This document shows, piece by piece, positions 53,888-62,918 of a stretch of DNA of 64,000 nucleotides. Each line of letters opens with the position of its first letter. The stretch's first letter is position 1. Made by a program: the position numbers and the translations under genes. Under the pieces are notes generated by a model. It had not been told where the DNA came from, did no database searches, and saw only the letters and a list, made by a program, of their open reading frames with translations. The stretch lies in the NCBI RefSeq assembly GCF_019430905.1, contig NZ_JAHYCA010000006.1, positions 62,001 to 126,000 of the forward strand, in the 5' to 3' direction. The stretch comes from Billgrantia antri. Lineage in GTDB: Bacteria > Pseudomonadota > Gammaproteobacteria > Pseudomonadales > Halomonadaceae.

Positions 53888-55273
53888 ATGCAAGACGATC
53901 TGTTGTTCGACCGCCCGTTGGTGGAGAAGTACGACCGCCCGGGGCCCCGCTACACCTCCTATCCGACCGCGCCCCAGTTCCATACGGCTTTCGCCGAGGA
54001 CGACTACCGCGCCGCCGCTGAGCGCAGCAACCGCGTTGCCGCGCCCAAGCCGCTGTCGGTCTACGTGCATATCCCGTTCTGCAAGAGCCTGTGCTACTAC
54101 TGCGCCTGCAACAAGATCATCACCCACAACACCGAGCGCGCGGCCGAATATCTCGACTGGCTGAAGCAGGAGATCCGCGTGCAAGGGGCGCTGTTCGACG
54201 AGACGCGGCGCATGACCCAGCTGCACCTGGGCGGCGGCACGCCCACTTACCTGAGCAATGCCCAGCTCGGCGAGCTGATGGCGGCCCTCGACGAGGCCTT
54301 CCACTTCGCCGAGCCCGAGGCGCGCGAGTTCTCGCTGGAGGTCGATCCTCGCACGGTCACGCCAGAGCAGATCCATGAGCTGAAAGCGCTCGGCTTCAAC
54401 CGCCTGAGCTTCGGCGTGCAGGACTTCGACCCCGACGTGCAGAAGGCGGTCAACCGCGTGCAGAGCGAGGAGCAGGTGGTCGAGCTGGTCGCGGCGGCCC
54501 GCGAGGCCGGCTTCCAGTCGGTCAGCGTCGATCTGATCTACGGCCTGCCACTGCAGACGGTGGCCAGCTTCGATGCCACCCTGGCGAAGATCATCGCCCT
54601 GCGCCCCGACCGCATCGCGGCCTACAGCTACGCCCACCTGCCGGAGCTGTTCAAGGCCCAGCGCCTGATCCGCCCCGAGGACATGCCGCCGCCGGAGCGC
54701 AAGTTGGAGCTGCTGGAATTGACCATTCGCCGCCTGACCGCGGCCGGCTACGTCTACATCGGCATGGATCACTTCGCCCTGCCCGACGACGAGCTGAGCT
54801 TGGCCAGGGAAAACGGCACCCTGCAGCGCAACTTCCAGGGCTATTCCACCCACGCCGACTGCGACATGATCGGCCTGGGCATCACCTCCATCGGCAAGGT
54901 CGGCGACAGCTACAGCCAGAACGTCAAGGAGACCGCCCAGTACCAGGCGCGTCTCGAGGCGGGGCGGCTGCCGGTGATGCGCGGCTACCGGCTGAATGAC
55001 GACGACCGCCTGCGCCGCGACGTGATCAACGCCTTGATGTGCCATGGGCGCATCGATTTCGCCGCCATTGAGGCGCGCCACGCCATCATCTTCCGCGACT
55101 ATTTCGCCGATGCGCTCGCACAGCTCGAGGAGATGCAGGCCGACGGCCTGCTGACGATCAGTGACGGCGCGATCGAGGTGCTGCCCGCAGGGCGGCTGAT
55201 GATGCGCAACATGGCGATGGCCTTCGACGCCTACCTCAAGCCCGAGGAGAACCGCTACTCACGTACGGTTTGA
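53888..55273 (+). CDS. hemN: Oxygen-independent coproporphyrinogen III oxidase
   Basis: A 461-residue radical SAM enzyme for anaerobic haem synthesis. It has FCKSLCYYCACNK with the CX3CX2C cluster and the usual start (EKYDRPGPRYTSYPTAPQF). ATG at 53888 fits the E. coli HemN N-terminus; earlier in-frame ATGs exist at 53840 and 53858. Haem supply is needed for the anaerobic cytochromes encoded around it. Confidence 0.95.
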   Translation: MQDDLLFDRPLVEKYDRPGPRYTSYPTAPQFHTAFAEDDYRAAAERSNRVAAPKPLSVYVHIPFCKSLCYYCACNKIITHNTERAAEYLDWLKQEIRVQGALFDETRRMTQLHLGGGTPTYLSNAQLGELMAALDEAFHFAEPEAREFSLEVDPRTVTPEQIHELKALGFNRLSFGVQDFDPDVQKAVNRVQSEEQVVELVAAAREAGFQSVSVDLIYGLPLQTVASFDATLAKIIALRPDRIAAYSYAHLPELFKAQRLIRPEDMPPPERKLELLELTIRRLTAAGYVYIGMDHFALPDDELSLARENGTLQRNFQGYSTHADCDMIGLGITSIGKVGDSYSQNVKETAQYQARLEAGRLPVMRGYRLNDDDRLRRDVINALMCHGRIDFAAIEARHAIIFRDYFADALAQLEEMQADGLLTISDGAIEVLPAGRLMMRNMAMAFDAYLKPEENRYSRTV

Positions 55274-55297
55274 CGAGCTTGAATTGCAGTCAACCAA

Positions 55298-55319
55298 ACG
55301 GCGCCCCACGGGGCGCCGT
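55298..55319 (+). terminator. Terminator after hemN
   Basis: ACGGCGCCCC (55298-55307) pairs with GGGGCGCCGT (55310-55319). Confidence 0.7.
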
Positions 55320-55342
55320 ATGCGTTTCGGCGGGTGTGTATA

Positions 55343-55371
55343 GGAAGCGCAGACAGTTGTGCAGTGCTTCC
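55343..55371. repeat. 29-bp hairpin with the same ends as the MITE at 31334
   Basis: GGAAGCGCAGAC...GTGCAGTGCTTCC. Read from the right it begins GGAAGCACTGCACAA, identical to the left end of the 31334 element. It adjoins the ytfE stop codon and may act as its terminator. Confidence 0.55.
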
Positions 55372-56028
55372 TCAACTGGCCCGTTCGAACAGCAAGTTGT
55401 TCTCCAGATGGATGTGTTCCATCAGGTCCTCACGGAACTCTCGCAGGCCGGTGTAGAGCGCCCGCCAAGTAGTGCAGGCGCCCTTGGGCGGGGTGATGTC
55501 ATCGGTCAGCCGCATCACTTGCTCGAGGTTCTCGCCGTGGTCGTCGTGCTCGTGGCGCATCACTGCGATCGGCCCCTGGGCCTGGGCGCCCATGCCGTTG
55601 CGCAGCATGGGGAACAAAATCTGCTCCTCTTTCTGCATGTGGCTCTCCATCTCCTGGTAAATCACCAGCAGCAGGTCGGCCAGCCCGTTGGGGCAGGTGT
55701 CGCGGTCGCCGTGAACCTGCTCGACTCGGCGCGCCATGCGGATCAGTTCGGGGAGCTGCTCGCGATGCACGTCGTGATAGCGGGTGAGGATGTGCTCGAT
55801 CAGCTCGTCATTGCTGGCCTCGCGCCAGTCGCGCTGCTCGCCGCTGATGGCCGGCAGCGCCTCGAGTTCGGCGACCAGCTTGTCGACATGCAGGCCGGCG
55901 CGCTCGGCGGCCTGGCTCAGGCTGATGCGGCCACCACAGCAGAAATCGATGTGATGGGCATGGAAGATACGAGTCGCACCGGGAAGCGATAGGGCGATGC
56001 GGCCAACGGTCTGTTCCTGCAGGTTCAT
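55372..56028 (-). CDS. ytfE: Iron-sulfur cluster repair diiron protein (YtfE/ScdA/RIC)
   Basis: A 218-residue protein. The N-terminal ScdA-N domain has HHIDFCCGG, and the hemerythrin-like domain carries the diiron ligands in RYHDVHREQ, YQEMESHMQKEEQILFP, RHEHDDHGENL and EHIHLENNLLF. It repairs Fe-S proteins damaged by NO. A sigma-54 promoter and NorR-type sites lie upstream, so it is probably switched on by NO through NorR. Confidence 0.93.
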   Translation of the reverse strand: MNLQEQTVGRIALSLPGATRIFHAHHIDFCCGGRISLSQAAERAGLHVDKLVAELEALPAISGEQRDWREASNDELIEHILTRYHDVHREQLPELIRMARRVEQVHGDRDTCPNGLADLLLVIYQEMESHMQKEEQILFPMLRNGMGAQAQGPIAVMRHEHDDHGENLEQVMRLTDDITPPKGACTTWRALYTGLREFREDLMEHIHLENNLLFERAS

Positions 56029-56064
56029 ACGGCATACCTCATTGATGAATGTCTCTCAGACAGA

Positions 56065-56079
56065 GCAATCGCCGTGCCA
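56065..56079 (-). promoter_or_regulatory. Sigma-54 promoter of ytfE
   Basis: On the minus strand TGGCACG-GCGA-TTGC matches the -24/-12 consensus perfectly. It lies 37 bases upstream of the ytfE start. Confidence 0.8.
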
Positions 56080-56120
56080 CTTATCTGGGTTTTGTTTATC
56101 AATGGCTTGCCGTTCAAATG

Positions 56121-56175
56121 GTAAATTTCACCTTGCTGGAGTAAGGTTATTTTTACCTTCCAGGGTGATAATTAC
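56121..56175. promoter_or_regulatory. Three NorR-type enhancer sites
   Basis: GTAAATTTCAC (56121-56131), GTTATTTTTAC (56146-56156) and GTGATAATTAC (56165-56175) each fit GT-N7-AC, the NorR core. They lie upstream of the sigma-54 promoter. The last ends one base before the norR ATG, suggesting self-regulation too. Confidence 0.75.
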
Positions 56176-56176
56176 C

Positions 56177-57706
56177 ATGCTTGACGACTCGCTTCTCGCC
56201 GACCTTGCCGCCGACCTGCCCAGCGTGGTGCGCCTGCAGCGCCTGGTACGTACCCTGCGTGAGAGCTTCCGCTGCGGCGCGGTATGCCTGCTGCGGTTGC
56301 AGGATGACGTGCTGGCGCCGGTGGCGGTGGAGGGTCTGGTACGCGAAGCGCTGGGACGACGCTTCGAGGTGGCTCGCCACCCGCGCCTGGCGGCACTACT
56401 CGCCAGCCGCCGCTCGACCCTTTTCCCGTCGGACTCGGCCCTGCCCGACCCCTACGACGGCCTGGTCGAGCAACAGCCGGGGGAGCCGCTCCACGTGCAC
56501 GACTGCATGGGCATCAGCCTGCATGTCGAAGGTGAGACGTGGGGCGTGCTGACGCTGGACGCCCTGGTGGCTGGTACCTTCGACGAGGCGTCCCGCCTCT
56601 TGCTGGAGCGTTATGCGCTGCTGGTCGAGGCAGCCGTGCGGGTTTCGCGCCTGGAGCAAGAGGTGCGCGCGCTGCGCATGGCGCGTCAGGATGCGCTGGC
56701 TCATGTCTTAGTGGGAGAGGGCAGTGAGATCCTCGGCCACAGTGCGGTGCTGCAGCGCCTGCTGCATGAGCTCGACGTGGTGGCGGAGTCGGACCTGCCG
56801 GTACTGCTGATGGGGGAGACCGGCGTGGGCAAGGAGCTGTTCGCCCGGCGCCTGCATCAGCGTTCGCCGCGCCGACAGCAGCCGCTGGTGCAGGTCAACT
56901 GCGCAGCGCTGCCCGAGACCCTGGCCGAGAGCGAGCTGTTTGGCCACGTGAAGGGCGCCTTTTCCGGCGCCACGGCGGAGCGGGCGGGACGCTTCGAGGC
57001 TGCCGACGGCGGCACCCTGTTCCTCGATGAGGTGGGCGAGCTGCCGCTGCCGATCCAGGCCAAGCTGCTGCGAGCCCTGCAGAACGGCGAGGTGCAGCGC
57101 CTGGGGGAGGACACTCCGCGGCGAGTCGATGTGCGCATTATCGCTGCCACCAACCGTCAATTGGCCGAGAGTGTGCGTGACGGCCACTTCCGTGCCGACC
57201 TCTATCACCGCCTCTCGGTCTATCCGGTGGTGATCCCGCCGTTGCGCGAGCGCGACAGCGATGTGCTGGTGCTGGCCGGTCACTTCCTCGAGATCAACCG
57301 TGCCCGGCTCGGCGTTCGCAGTCTGCGACTCTCCAGCGAAGCCGAGGCGGCGCTGCTGGGCTACCACTGGCCGGGCAACGTGCGTGAGCTCGAGCACGTC
57401 ATCAGCCGGGCGGCGATCAAGGCGCTGGGTCACGGTGCTCGACGCGACGACATCGTCACCCTGGAACCGGAGTGGCTCGACCTGCCTCATGGCGAAACGT
57501 TGAAAGACGATCGTGATGCGACCGAACACCCCCATGCTGAGACGAGCACCGGCGAGCCACTGCGCCATCAGGTCGAAGCCGCGCAGCGGCGGGCGATTCG
57601 CCAGGCCCTGGCGGTCTGCGACGACAACTGGGCGAATGCCGCCCGGAGGCTTGCCGTTGATCCCAGCAACCTGCACAAGCTGGCGCGTCGCTTGGGGATC
57701 AAATAG
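56177..57706 (+). CDS. norR: NO-responsive sigma-54 activator NorR
   Basis: A 509-residue activator. An N-terminal GAF domain (residues 1-165) senses NO at a non-haem iron; the AAA+ domain has Walker A GETGVGKE, the GAFSGA loop for sigma-54 contact and [10 protein letters not shown]; a C-terminal Fis-like HTH is [20 protein letters not shown]. Start at 56177 agrees with family N-termini; the longer frame from 55997 covers the NorR sites. It is divergent from ytfE, its likely target. Confidence 0.93.
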   Translation: MLDDSLLADLAADLPSVVRLQRLVRTLRESFRCGAVCLLRLQDDVLAPVAVEGLVREALGRRFEVARHPRLAALLASRRSTLFPSDSALPDPYDGLVEQQPGEPLHVHDCMGISLHVEGETWGVLTLDALVAGTFDEASRLLLERYALLVEAAVRVSRLEQEVRALRMARQDALAHVLVGEGSEILGHSAVLQRLLHELDVVAESDLPVLLMGETGVGKELFARRLHQRSPRRQQPLVQVNCAALPETLAESELFGHVKGAFSGATAERAGRFEAADGGTLFLDEVGELPLPIQAKLLRALQNGEVQRLGEDTPRRVDVRIIAATNRQLAESVRDGHFRADLYHRLSVYPVVIPPLRERDSDVLVLAGHFLEINRARLGVRSLRLSSEAEAALLGYHWPGNVRELEHVISRAAIKALGHGARRDDIVTLEPEWLDLPHGETLKDDRDATEHPHAETSTGEPLRHQVEAAQRRAIRQALAVCDDNWANAARRLAVDPSNLHKLARRLGIK

Positions 57707-57818
57707 TTATCGCAATGCAAGGGCTAGCGTTAAAAATATAGTCTAGATGTGGTGCTTGATCCGGGCTTCTTGGCTATATATGGTAGCCAAGGCCCCGGTC
57801 GGGGGCATTGGCACAGGC

Positions 57819-57832
57819 TTGACGCATATCAG
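57819..57832. promoter_or_regulatory. FNR/DNR-type box upstream of ubiT
   Basis: TTGAC-GCAT-ATCAG, 8 of 10 consensus positions, 91 bases before the ubiT start. The gap 57707-57922 has no gene. Confidence 0.45.
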
Positions 57833-57922
57833 TGCAGGCGCGCGGCGTCGAGCTTAGGATGATCGGTTTCATGGCCACCTGGCCGCACCGAATCCATGGG
57901 TTCGCTCCACTGGAGAGTCGCT

Positions 57923-58405
57923 ATGCTTCCTCTTTCTCTGTCGCGCTTGCCACGCCCCCCGGCCCCGACTCGAATGATTCGTGCCATCGATCCCCGCGTA
58001 CCGCTTGCGGTGAAGCGACAACTGATCGAGCCGCTGCTCAACCGCACCTTCGCCGAACCCTTGGCCGAGGGCGAGTTCGACGCGCTCGAGGGGCGGCGCA
58101 TTGCCCTGCATATCGAGGACCTGGGCGTGGCGCTGACGCTGACCCTCGAAGCGGAGCGCTTCCGGCTCAGCCCGGAGACGGGCGAAGCCACCATTCGTGG
58201 CGGCTGGCGCGAGTTCCTGTGCCTGGCGACTCGGCGCGAGGACCCCGACGCGCTGTTCTTCCAGCGTCGGCTGGTGATCGAGGGCGACACGGAGCTCGGG
58301 CTGATGGTCAAGAACCTGCTCGATGGTCGCGAGGAGGGGCTGGCCCAGGGACGACTCGGCGAATGGCTGGCGCGCTTCGAACGCATGGCGCGCCGGGAAC
58401 ATTGA
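57923..58405 (+). CDS. ubiT: SCP2-domain protein UbiT (anaerobic ubiquinone synthesis accessory factor)
   Basis: A 160-residue protein; ATG at 57923 has GGAG eight bases upstream. It has the YhbT/UbiT layout: an N-terminal VPLAVKRQLIEPLLNRTFAEPL segment and an SCP2 lipid-binding fold ending in GDTELGLMVKNLLDG. UbiT works with UbiU and UbiV in oxygen-independent ubiquinone synthesis; ubiUV are not in the window. It starts 38 bases before nrdJa, and both would serve anaerobic growth. Confidence 0.82.
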   Translation: MLPLSLSRLPRPPAPTRMIRAIDPRVPLAVKRQLIEPLLNRTFAEPLAEGEFDALEGRRIALHIEDLGVALTLTLEAERFRLSPETGEATIRGGWREFLCLATRREDPDALFFQRRLVIEGDTELGLMVKNLLDGREEGLAQGRLGEWLARFERMARREH

Positions 58406-58442
58406 TTGACTTGAACTTTTGACCCTTACTGGAGATCCCTGC

Positions 58443-60554
58443 ATGAGTACTTCCACCAAGGCCGTCAAGACATCCAACGAGGTGCCTATGCAAGCGCCCT
58501 CACGCGATATCTGGGACTCCAAGTATCGCCTCAAGGATCGTCATGGACGCCCCGTCGACAAGGACGTGGCGGCGACCTGGGACCGCGTTGCGCGCGCCCT
58601 GGCCGCGGTGGAAGGCGACAAGGCCGATGAGTGGCTGCCCAAGTTCCGCTGGGCGCTGGAGAACGGTGCCATCCCCGCCGGGCGCATCATGTCCAACGCC
58701 GGTGCCGAGGACTACAAGCCGGCGGTGAGCCTGATCAACTGCACCGTCTCGCGCACCATCCGCGACTCCATGCACGACATCCTCTCTTCGGTGGTGGACG
58801 CCGGCATGACCCTCAAGGCGGGTTGCGGCATTGGCTACGAGTTCTCCACCCTGCGCCACAAGGGGGCCTTCGTTTTCGGTGCCGGCGCCGGCACTAACGG
58901 CCCGCTGGCGTTCATGGATATCTACGACAAGATGTGCTTCACGGTAGCCTCGGCGGGTGGTCGCCGCGGCGCCCAGATGGGCACCTTCGACGTCGGCCAC
59001 CCCGACGTGAAGAGCTTCATCGAGGCCAAGCGCGAAGCCGGGCGCTTGCGTCAGTTCAACCTCTCGCTGCTGATCACCGACGAGTTCGTGGAAGCGGTGA
59101 AGAACGATGCCGACTGGCCCTTGGCCTTCCCGCTGCATGCCGGTGAGAAGGAGGACGTCAAGCCCGAGGATTTGATCTACCGCGACTGGCCGGTGATCGA
59201 AGAGGGCTACACCGTCGATGCCGAGGGCCGCGTGGCCTGCCGTGTCGTCGAGGTGATCAAGGCGCGCGAGCTGTGGGACACCATCATGCGTTCCACCTAC
59301 GACTTCGCCGAGCCGGGTTTCATCCTGATCGACCAGGTCAACCGCATGAACAACAACTGGTTCTGCGAGGAGATCCGCGCCACCAACCCCTGCGGTGAGC
59401 AGCCCCTTCCGCCGGAAGGCGCCTGCCTGCTCGGCTCGGTCAACCTGACCCGCTTCGTCATCGACCCTTTCGGCAAGAAGCCGCGCTTCGATTGGGAGCG
59501 CTACCGCCAAGTGGTGGCGATCTTCACCCGCATGCTCGACAACGTGGTCGAGATCAGCGGTCTGCCGCTCGAGGGCCAGCGCCGCGAAATCGAAGCCAAG
59601 CGCCGTCACGGCATGGGTTTCCTCGGCCTCGGTTCGACCCTGACCATGCTCAAGATCCCCTACGGCTCGCCCGAGTCGCTGGCCTTCACCGAGGAAGTGA
59701 GCCGCAACCTGGCGCTCGAGGGCTGGAAGCAGGCGCTGGAGCTCTCCCGCGAGAAGGGCATGGCGCCGATACTCGCCGAGGACTTCGAGATCACGCCGAA
59801 GATGATGCGCGAGCGCCCTGAGCTGGCGAAGGACGGCTACGAGATCGGCGACAAGGTGCCGGGGCGCATCCTGCACGCGCGCTACAGCCGCTACATGCAG
59901 AAGGTCGCCGAGGTCGAGCCGGAGCTGGTCGCGGCACTCGCCGAACACGGTGCGCGCTTTACCCACCACAGCTCCATCGCGCCGACCGGCACCATCTCGC
60001 TGTCGCTGGGCAACAATGCCTCCAACGGCATCGAGCCGTCGTTCTCGCATCGCTACTTCCGCAATGTGATCCAGTCGGGCAAGAAGACCAAGGAGCAGGT
60101 GGAAGTGGTCTCCTTCGAGCTCGCCGCCTACCGCCACTTCATCGCCAGCGACGCAGTGGAGAGCGACCTGCCGGATTACTTCATCACCGCCGACGCGGTC
60201 AGCCCCAAGCAGCACGTGGCGGTACAGGCAGCGGCCCAGGTGTGGGTCGACTCGGCGATCTCCAAGACGGTCAACGTGCCCACCGAGTTCCCCTTCGAGC
60301 AGTTCAAGGATCTCTACCTGGACGCCTACGAGAGCAAGCTCAAGGGCTGCACCACCTTCCGCTTCAACCCCGAGGCGTTCCAGGGCGTGCTGGTGCGCGA
60401 GGACGATCTCAAGAACACCACCTACGTGTTCGAGCTGGAGAACGGCGAGACGCTGGAACTCAAGGGCGACGAGAAGGTGGTCTACGACGGCGAGGAGCAC
60501 AACGCGGCCAATCTCTATGATGCGCTGAAGGAAGGCACCTATGGCAAATGGTAA
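58443..60554 (+). CDS. nrdJa: Class II (B12-dependent) ribonucleotide reductase, NrdJa part
   Basis: A 703-residue catalytic subunit, using adenosylcobalamin and independent of oxygen. Family motifs include VSLINCTVS and NPCGEQPLPPEGACLLGSVN with active-site cysteines, and the late HHSSIAPTGTISLS. ATG at 58443 has GGAG. As in Pseudomonas, the enzyme is split: the reducible C-terminal part is on nrdJb, 183 bases downstream. The gap between holds a structured repeat. It makes deoxynucleotides during anaerobic growth and needs cobalamin. Confidence 0.93.
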   Translation: MSTSTKAVKTSNEVPMQAPSRDIWDSKYRLKDRHGRPVDKDVAATWDRVARALAAVEGDKADEWLPKFRWALENGAIPAGRIMSNAGAEDYKPAVSLINCTVSRTIRDSMHDILSSVVDAGMTLKAGCGIGYEFSTLRHKGAFVFGAGAGTNGPLAFMDIYDKMCFTVASAGGRRGAQMGTFDVGHPDVKSFIEAKREAGRLRQFNLSLLITDEFVEAVKNDADWPLAFPLHAGEKEDVKPEDLIYRDWPVIEEGYTVDAEGRVACRVVEVIKARELWDTIMRSTYDFAEPGFILIDQVNRMNNNWFCEEIRATNPCGEQPLPPEGACLLGSVNLTRFVIDPFGKKPRFDWERYRQVVAIFTRMLDNVVEISGLPLEGQRREIEAKRRHGMGFLGLGSTLTMLKIPYGSPESLAFTEEVSRNLALEGWKQALELSREKGMAPILAEDFEITPKMMRERPELAKDGYEIGDKVPGRILHARYSRYMQKVAEVEPELVAALAEHGARFTHHSSIAPTGTISLSLGNNASNGIEPSFSHRYFRNVIQSGKKTKEQVEVVSFELAAYRHFIASDAVESDLPDYFITADAVSPKQHVAVQAAAQVWVDSAISKTVNVPTEFPFEQFKDLYLDAYESKLKGCTTFRFNPEAFQGVLVREDDLKNTTYVFELENGETLELKGDEKVVYDGEEHNAANLYDALKEGTYGKW

Positions 60555-60579
60555 GCCCATGCCCTTGCAACTGCCGGTA

Positions 60580-60693
60580 GCGAGGGGCGCCGGGGACAGG
60601 CCGAAGAGGAGGTCCTTCGCCATGGATGGCGAAGGTAGCGCCCAGGGATGGGTTTACAGCGCCTCCTCGCAGGCCTGTCGACGGATCAGCCCC
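60580..60693 (+). repeat. Nested-hairpin intergenic element between nrdJa and nrdJb
   Basis: Outer stem GACAGGCC (60595-60602) with GGCCTGTC (60672-60679), continued by GAGGAGG (60606-60612) with CCTCCTC (60662-60668). Inside are two hairpins: CCTTCGCC/GGCGAAGG (60614-60635) and CCCA-GGGA-TGGG (60641-60652). It resembles a dispersed repeat I recall from Halomonas intergenic regions, which is unchecked. Confidence 0.7.
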
Positions 60694-60737
60694 GAGCCGC
60701 TGTGTGCCGTTCAACCTTTTTCTGCAGGAGCCCCGTG

Positions 60738-61493
60738 ATGGCCGTCGAAATCAAGTCCAAGATCGTTTCCTACAGCGTCAAGAAGGCGGTGGAAGCGCCG
60801 CCGCTGGCTGACGAGAACCCGCTCACGGTACGCATCCCCTCGCGCCCGGAGGGCACCCTGGAAGCTGTCTCCGAGAAGATCTCCTACGTCGGCGCCGAGG
60901 GCCGCAAGAAGGTCTACCTGCTGGTCTCCTTCATGCCGGTGGAAGGCGTCCTCGACGGCAAGCGGGTGGTGATCGAGCGCCCGGTGGAGTTCTTCTTCCC
61001 CTCCGGCCAGCTCTCCAGCGAGCACCAGTGGATCACCGCCACCATGCGCAGCCTGTCGTTGGCCGCCCGCGGCGGCTACGTCACCCAGGCGGTGGCCGAC
61101 CTGCGCAAGGTGGCCTGGGACAAGGGCCTGGTGCGCTGCGGCATGAACCGCTGGGGCAAGCCGATGTTCCACGACTCCGAAGTGGCCGCCATCGCCTGGT
61201 CGATCCAGCAGATCCTCTATCGCCGCGGCTTCCTCGACCAGGACGGCAACCAGGTGCCGGTGGAAGACCTGGTCAGCCGCTACGCGCATCGTCTGGCGCA
61301 TGGCCACCCCTGGCAGCCGCCCACGCCCGAAGAGGAAGCGCAGGCCGAGCAGCAGGCCAAGGCTCACGCTTCCGAAGAGAAAGGCGATGGGCCCACGGTA
61401 GTAGGGCACTGCCCGGAGTGCCGCGGTGAGCTGATCATGATGGATGGTTGCCCGACGTGCTATGCGGGTTGCGGCTGGTCCAAGTGTGGCTAA
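60738..61493 (+). CDS. nrdJb: Class II ribonucleotide reductase, NrdJb part
   Basis: A 251-residue protein corresponding to the C-terminal part of class II NrdJ. The N-terminal 140 residues are a conserved domain (YVTQAVADLRKVAWDKGLVRCG). The C-terminus has the cysteine pairs CPECRGELIMMDGCPTC and CGWSKCG, which can reduce the active site or bind zinc. ATG at 60738 follows GCAGGAG. It must work with NrdJa. Confidence 0.92.
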   Translation: MAVEIKSKIVSYSVKKAVEAPPLADENPLTVRIPSRPEGTLEAVSEKISYVGAEGRKKVYLLVSFMPVEGVLDGKRVVIERPVEFFFPSGQLSSEHQWITATMRSLSLAARGGYVTQAVADLRKVAWDKGLVRCGMNRWGKPMFHDSEVAAIAWSIQQILYRRGFLDQDGNQVPVEDLVSRYAHRLAHGHPWQPPTPEEEAQAEQQAKAHASEEKGDGPTVVGHCPECRGELIMMDGCPTCYAGCGWSKCG

Positions 61494-61534
61494 GAAAGCA
61501 CTGTACAGCTGGCTGCGCTCGGCCATACAACACC

Positions 61535-61571
61535 ACACAACGAAGCCGGGCATTGCCCGGCTTCGTTGTGT
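61535..61571. terminator. Convergent bidirectional terminator
   Basis: A 17-bp perfect stem, ACACAACGAAGCCGGGC (61535-61551) with its complement at 61555-61571, loop ATT. It serves nrdJb and the convergent deoR. A sequence AAAGCACTGTACA just before it (61495) resembles the MITE end. Confidence 0.85.
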
Positions 61572-61578
61572 CTGGACG

Positions 61579-62334
61579 TCACGCGGCGACGATTCTGGGC
61601 CCGCCGCTCTCCGGTAACGGTGCCATGTCGCCGTCGGTGATCACCACGTCGAAGTCGTCCAGCTTGGCGAAGTAGGCGGGGCGTACCTGGCCGAGCTTGC
61701 TCTCGTCGACCACCAACAGGCGCTGTTCGGCGCTGGCGATGGCGGCTTGCTTGGGGGCGACCTCGTGGAAGTGGAAGCAGCTCACGCCGCGCTCGGTGTG
61801 CACCCCGGCGGCAGAAATAAAGGCCCGGTTGATGCCCAGGCGTTTGATCGCCGCACTCATGTCGTCGCTACCGAAGGACTGCGAACTGGCATGGAAGAGA
61901 CCACCGAGAAGTACCAGGCGCACCTCAGGGAGCAGGCTGACTGCGTTGGCCACGTTGAGCGCATAGGTCACCACGGTGAGGCGCTCGCGGGTGGCGAGCT
62001 GACCCACCAGGGGGAGCAGCGTGGTACCGCAGTCGATGAACAGGGTATCGCCATCGGCGATGAAGCCGACGGCGCGAGCGCAAAGCCGGCGCTTGGCCAG
62101 GGCATGGCTGTCTTGCTGTACGTCGAGGTCGTAGGCTGGCACATAGTGCGGATGACTGGCTATCACCAGACGCCCACCCAGCAAGGTCATGGCTCCGTCA
62201 CTCGCGGCCAGGTCGCGACGAATGGTCATTTCCGAGACACCGCAGAGGCGGGCGGCCTCGCGAAGATGGAGGGTACCGCTGACGGCGAGCGCCTGCTGGA
62301 GACGGGCCAGGCGCATGGCGCTGCGGTCATTCAT
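61579..62334 (-). CDS. deoR: DeoR-family transcriptional repressor, DeoR-like
   Basis: A 251-residue regulator. HTH LHLREAARLCGVSEMTIRRDL and sugar-binding domain with DCGTTLLPL, and a C-terminal ISAAGVHTERGVSCFHFHE and VVDESKLGQVRPAYF that follow E. coli DeoR closely rather than GlpR. ATG at 62334 follows GGGAG. It would respond to deoxyribose-5-phosphate in nucleoside breakdown. Its deo targets are not in the window; nearness to nrdJ is a nucleotide theme but may be chance. Confidence 0.82.
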   Translation of the reverse strand: MNDRSAMRLARLQQALAVSGTLHLREAARLCGVSEMTIRRDLAASDGAMTLLGGRLVIASHPHYVPAYDLDVQQDSHALAKRRLCARAVGFIADGDTLFIDCGTTLLPLVGQLATRERLTVVTYALNVANAVSLLPEVRLVLLGGLFHASSQSFGSDDMSAAIKRLGINRAFISAAGVHTERGVSCFHFHEVAPKQAAIASAEQRLLVVDESKLGQVRPAYFAKLDDFDVVITDGDMAPLPESGGPRIVAA

Positions 62335-62480
62335 TCGCTGCTCCCACCTTGTCACTGATGCGAAGGTTGCTTTGGCCGACCTATGCTGAGCCAAGCGATG
62401 ACGTTTTTCCACTCCCGCGAGCCGGGCGCTATGCTTGTGCTGCAGGGCTCCCCGTGCCCGTTCATGAGTGTACTACGTCG

Positions 62481-62918
62481 ATGATTCGCTCCATCCTGGT
62501 CGTCTGCCGAGGCAACATCTGTCGCAGCCCTGTGGCCGCAGCGATGCTCCAGCAGCGCTTGCCCCACTGTCGTGTGAGTTCGGCCGGGCTGACCGCACTG
62601 GTCGGCCAGGGCGTCGAGCCCAGTGCGCGTGCGCTGGCCGAGGCCGCTGGACTCGACGTATCCCGTCATCGGGCCCGGCAGCTCGATGCCCGCTACCTGA
62701 CGCAAGCTGACCTGGTCCTGGTCATGAGCGACGAGCAACGGCGCCTGATCGCCGAGCGCTGGCCACAGGCAGTCGGCAAGATCATGCGCCTGGGCCACTG
62801 GCTGGAACACGGTCGGGGCTGCGACATCCCCGATCCTTATCGACGTTCTCCGGAAGCGTTCCAGTGGACGCACCAGTTGCTCGATTCGGCCAGCAGGGAA
62901 TGGGCCCGTCGACTGTAA
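62481..62918 (+). CDS. Low-molecular-weight protein tyrosine phosphatase (Wzb/Etp-like)
   Basis: A 145-residue phosphatase. The P-loop VVCRGNICRSP (residues 8-18) is the CX5R-S/T signature, and the acid is in DIPDPYRRSPEAF. Wzb-type phosphatases dephosphorylate the Wzc kinase in capsule or exopolysaccharide export. The wza-like gene 400 bases downstream supports that role. Confidence 0.92.
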   Translation: MIRSILVVCRGNICRSPVAAAMLQQRLPHCRVSSAGLTALVGQGVEPSARALAEAAGLDVSRHRARQLDARYLTQADLVLVMSDEQRRLIAERWPQAVGKIMRLGHWLEHGRGCDIPDPYRRSPEAFQWTHQLLDSASREWARRL

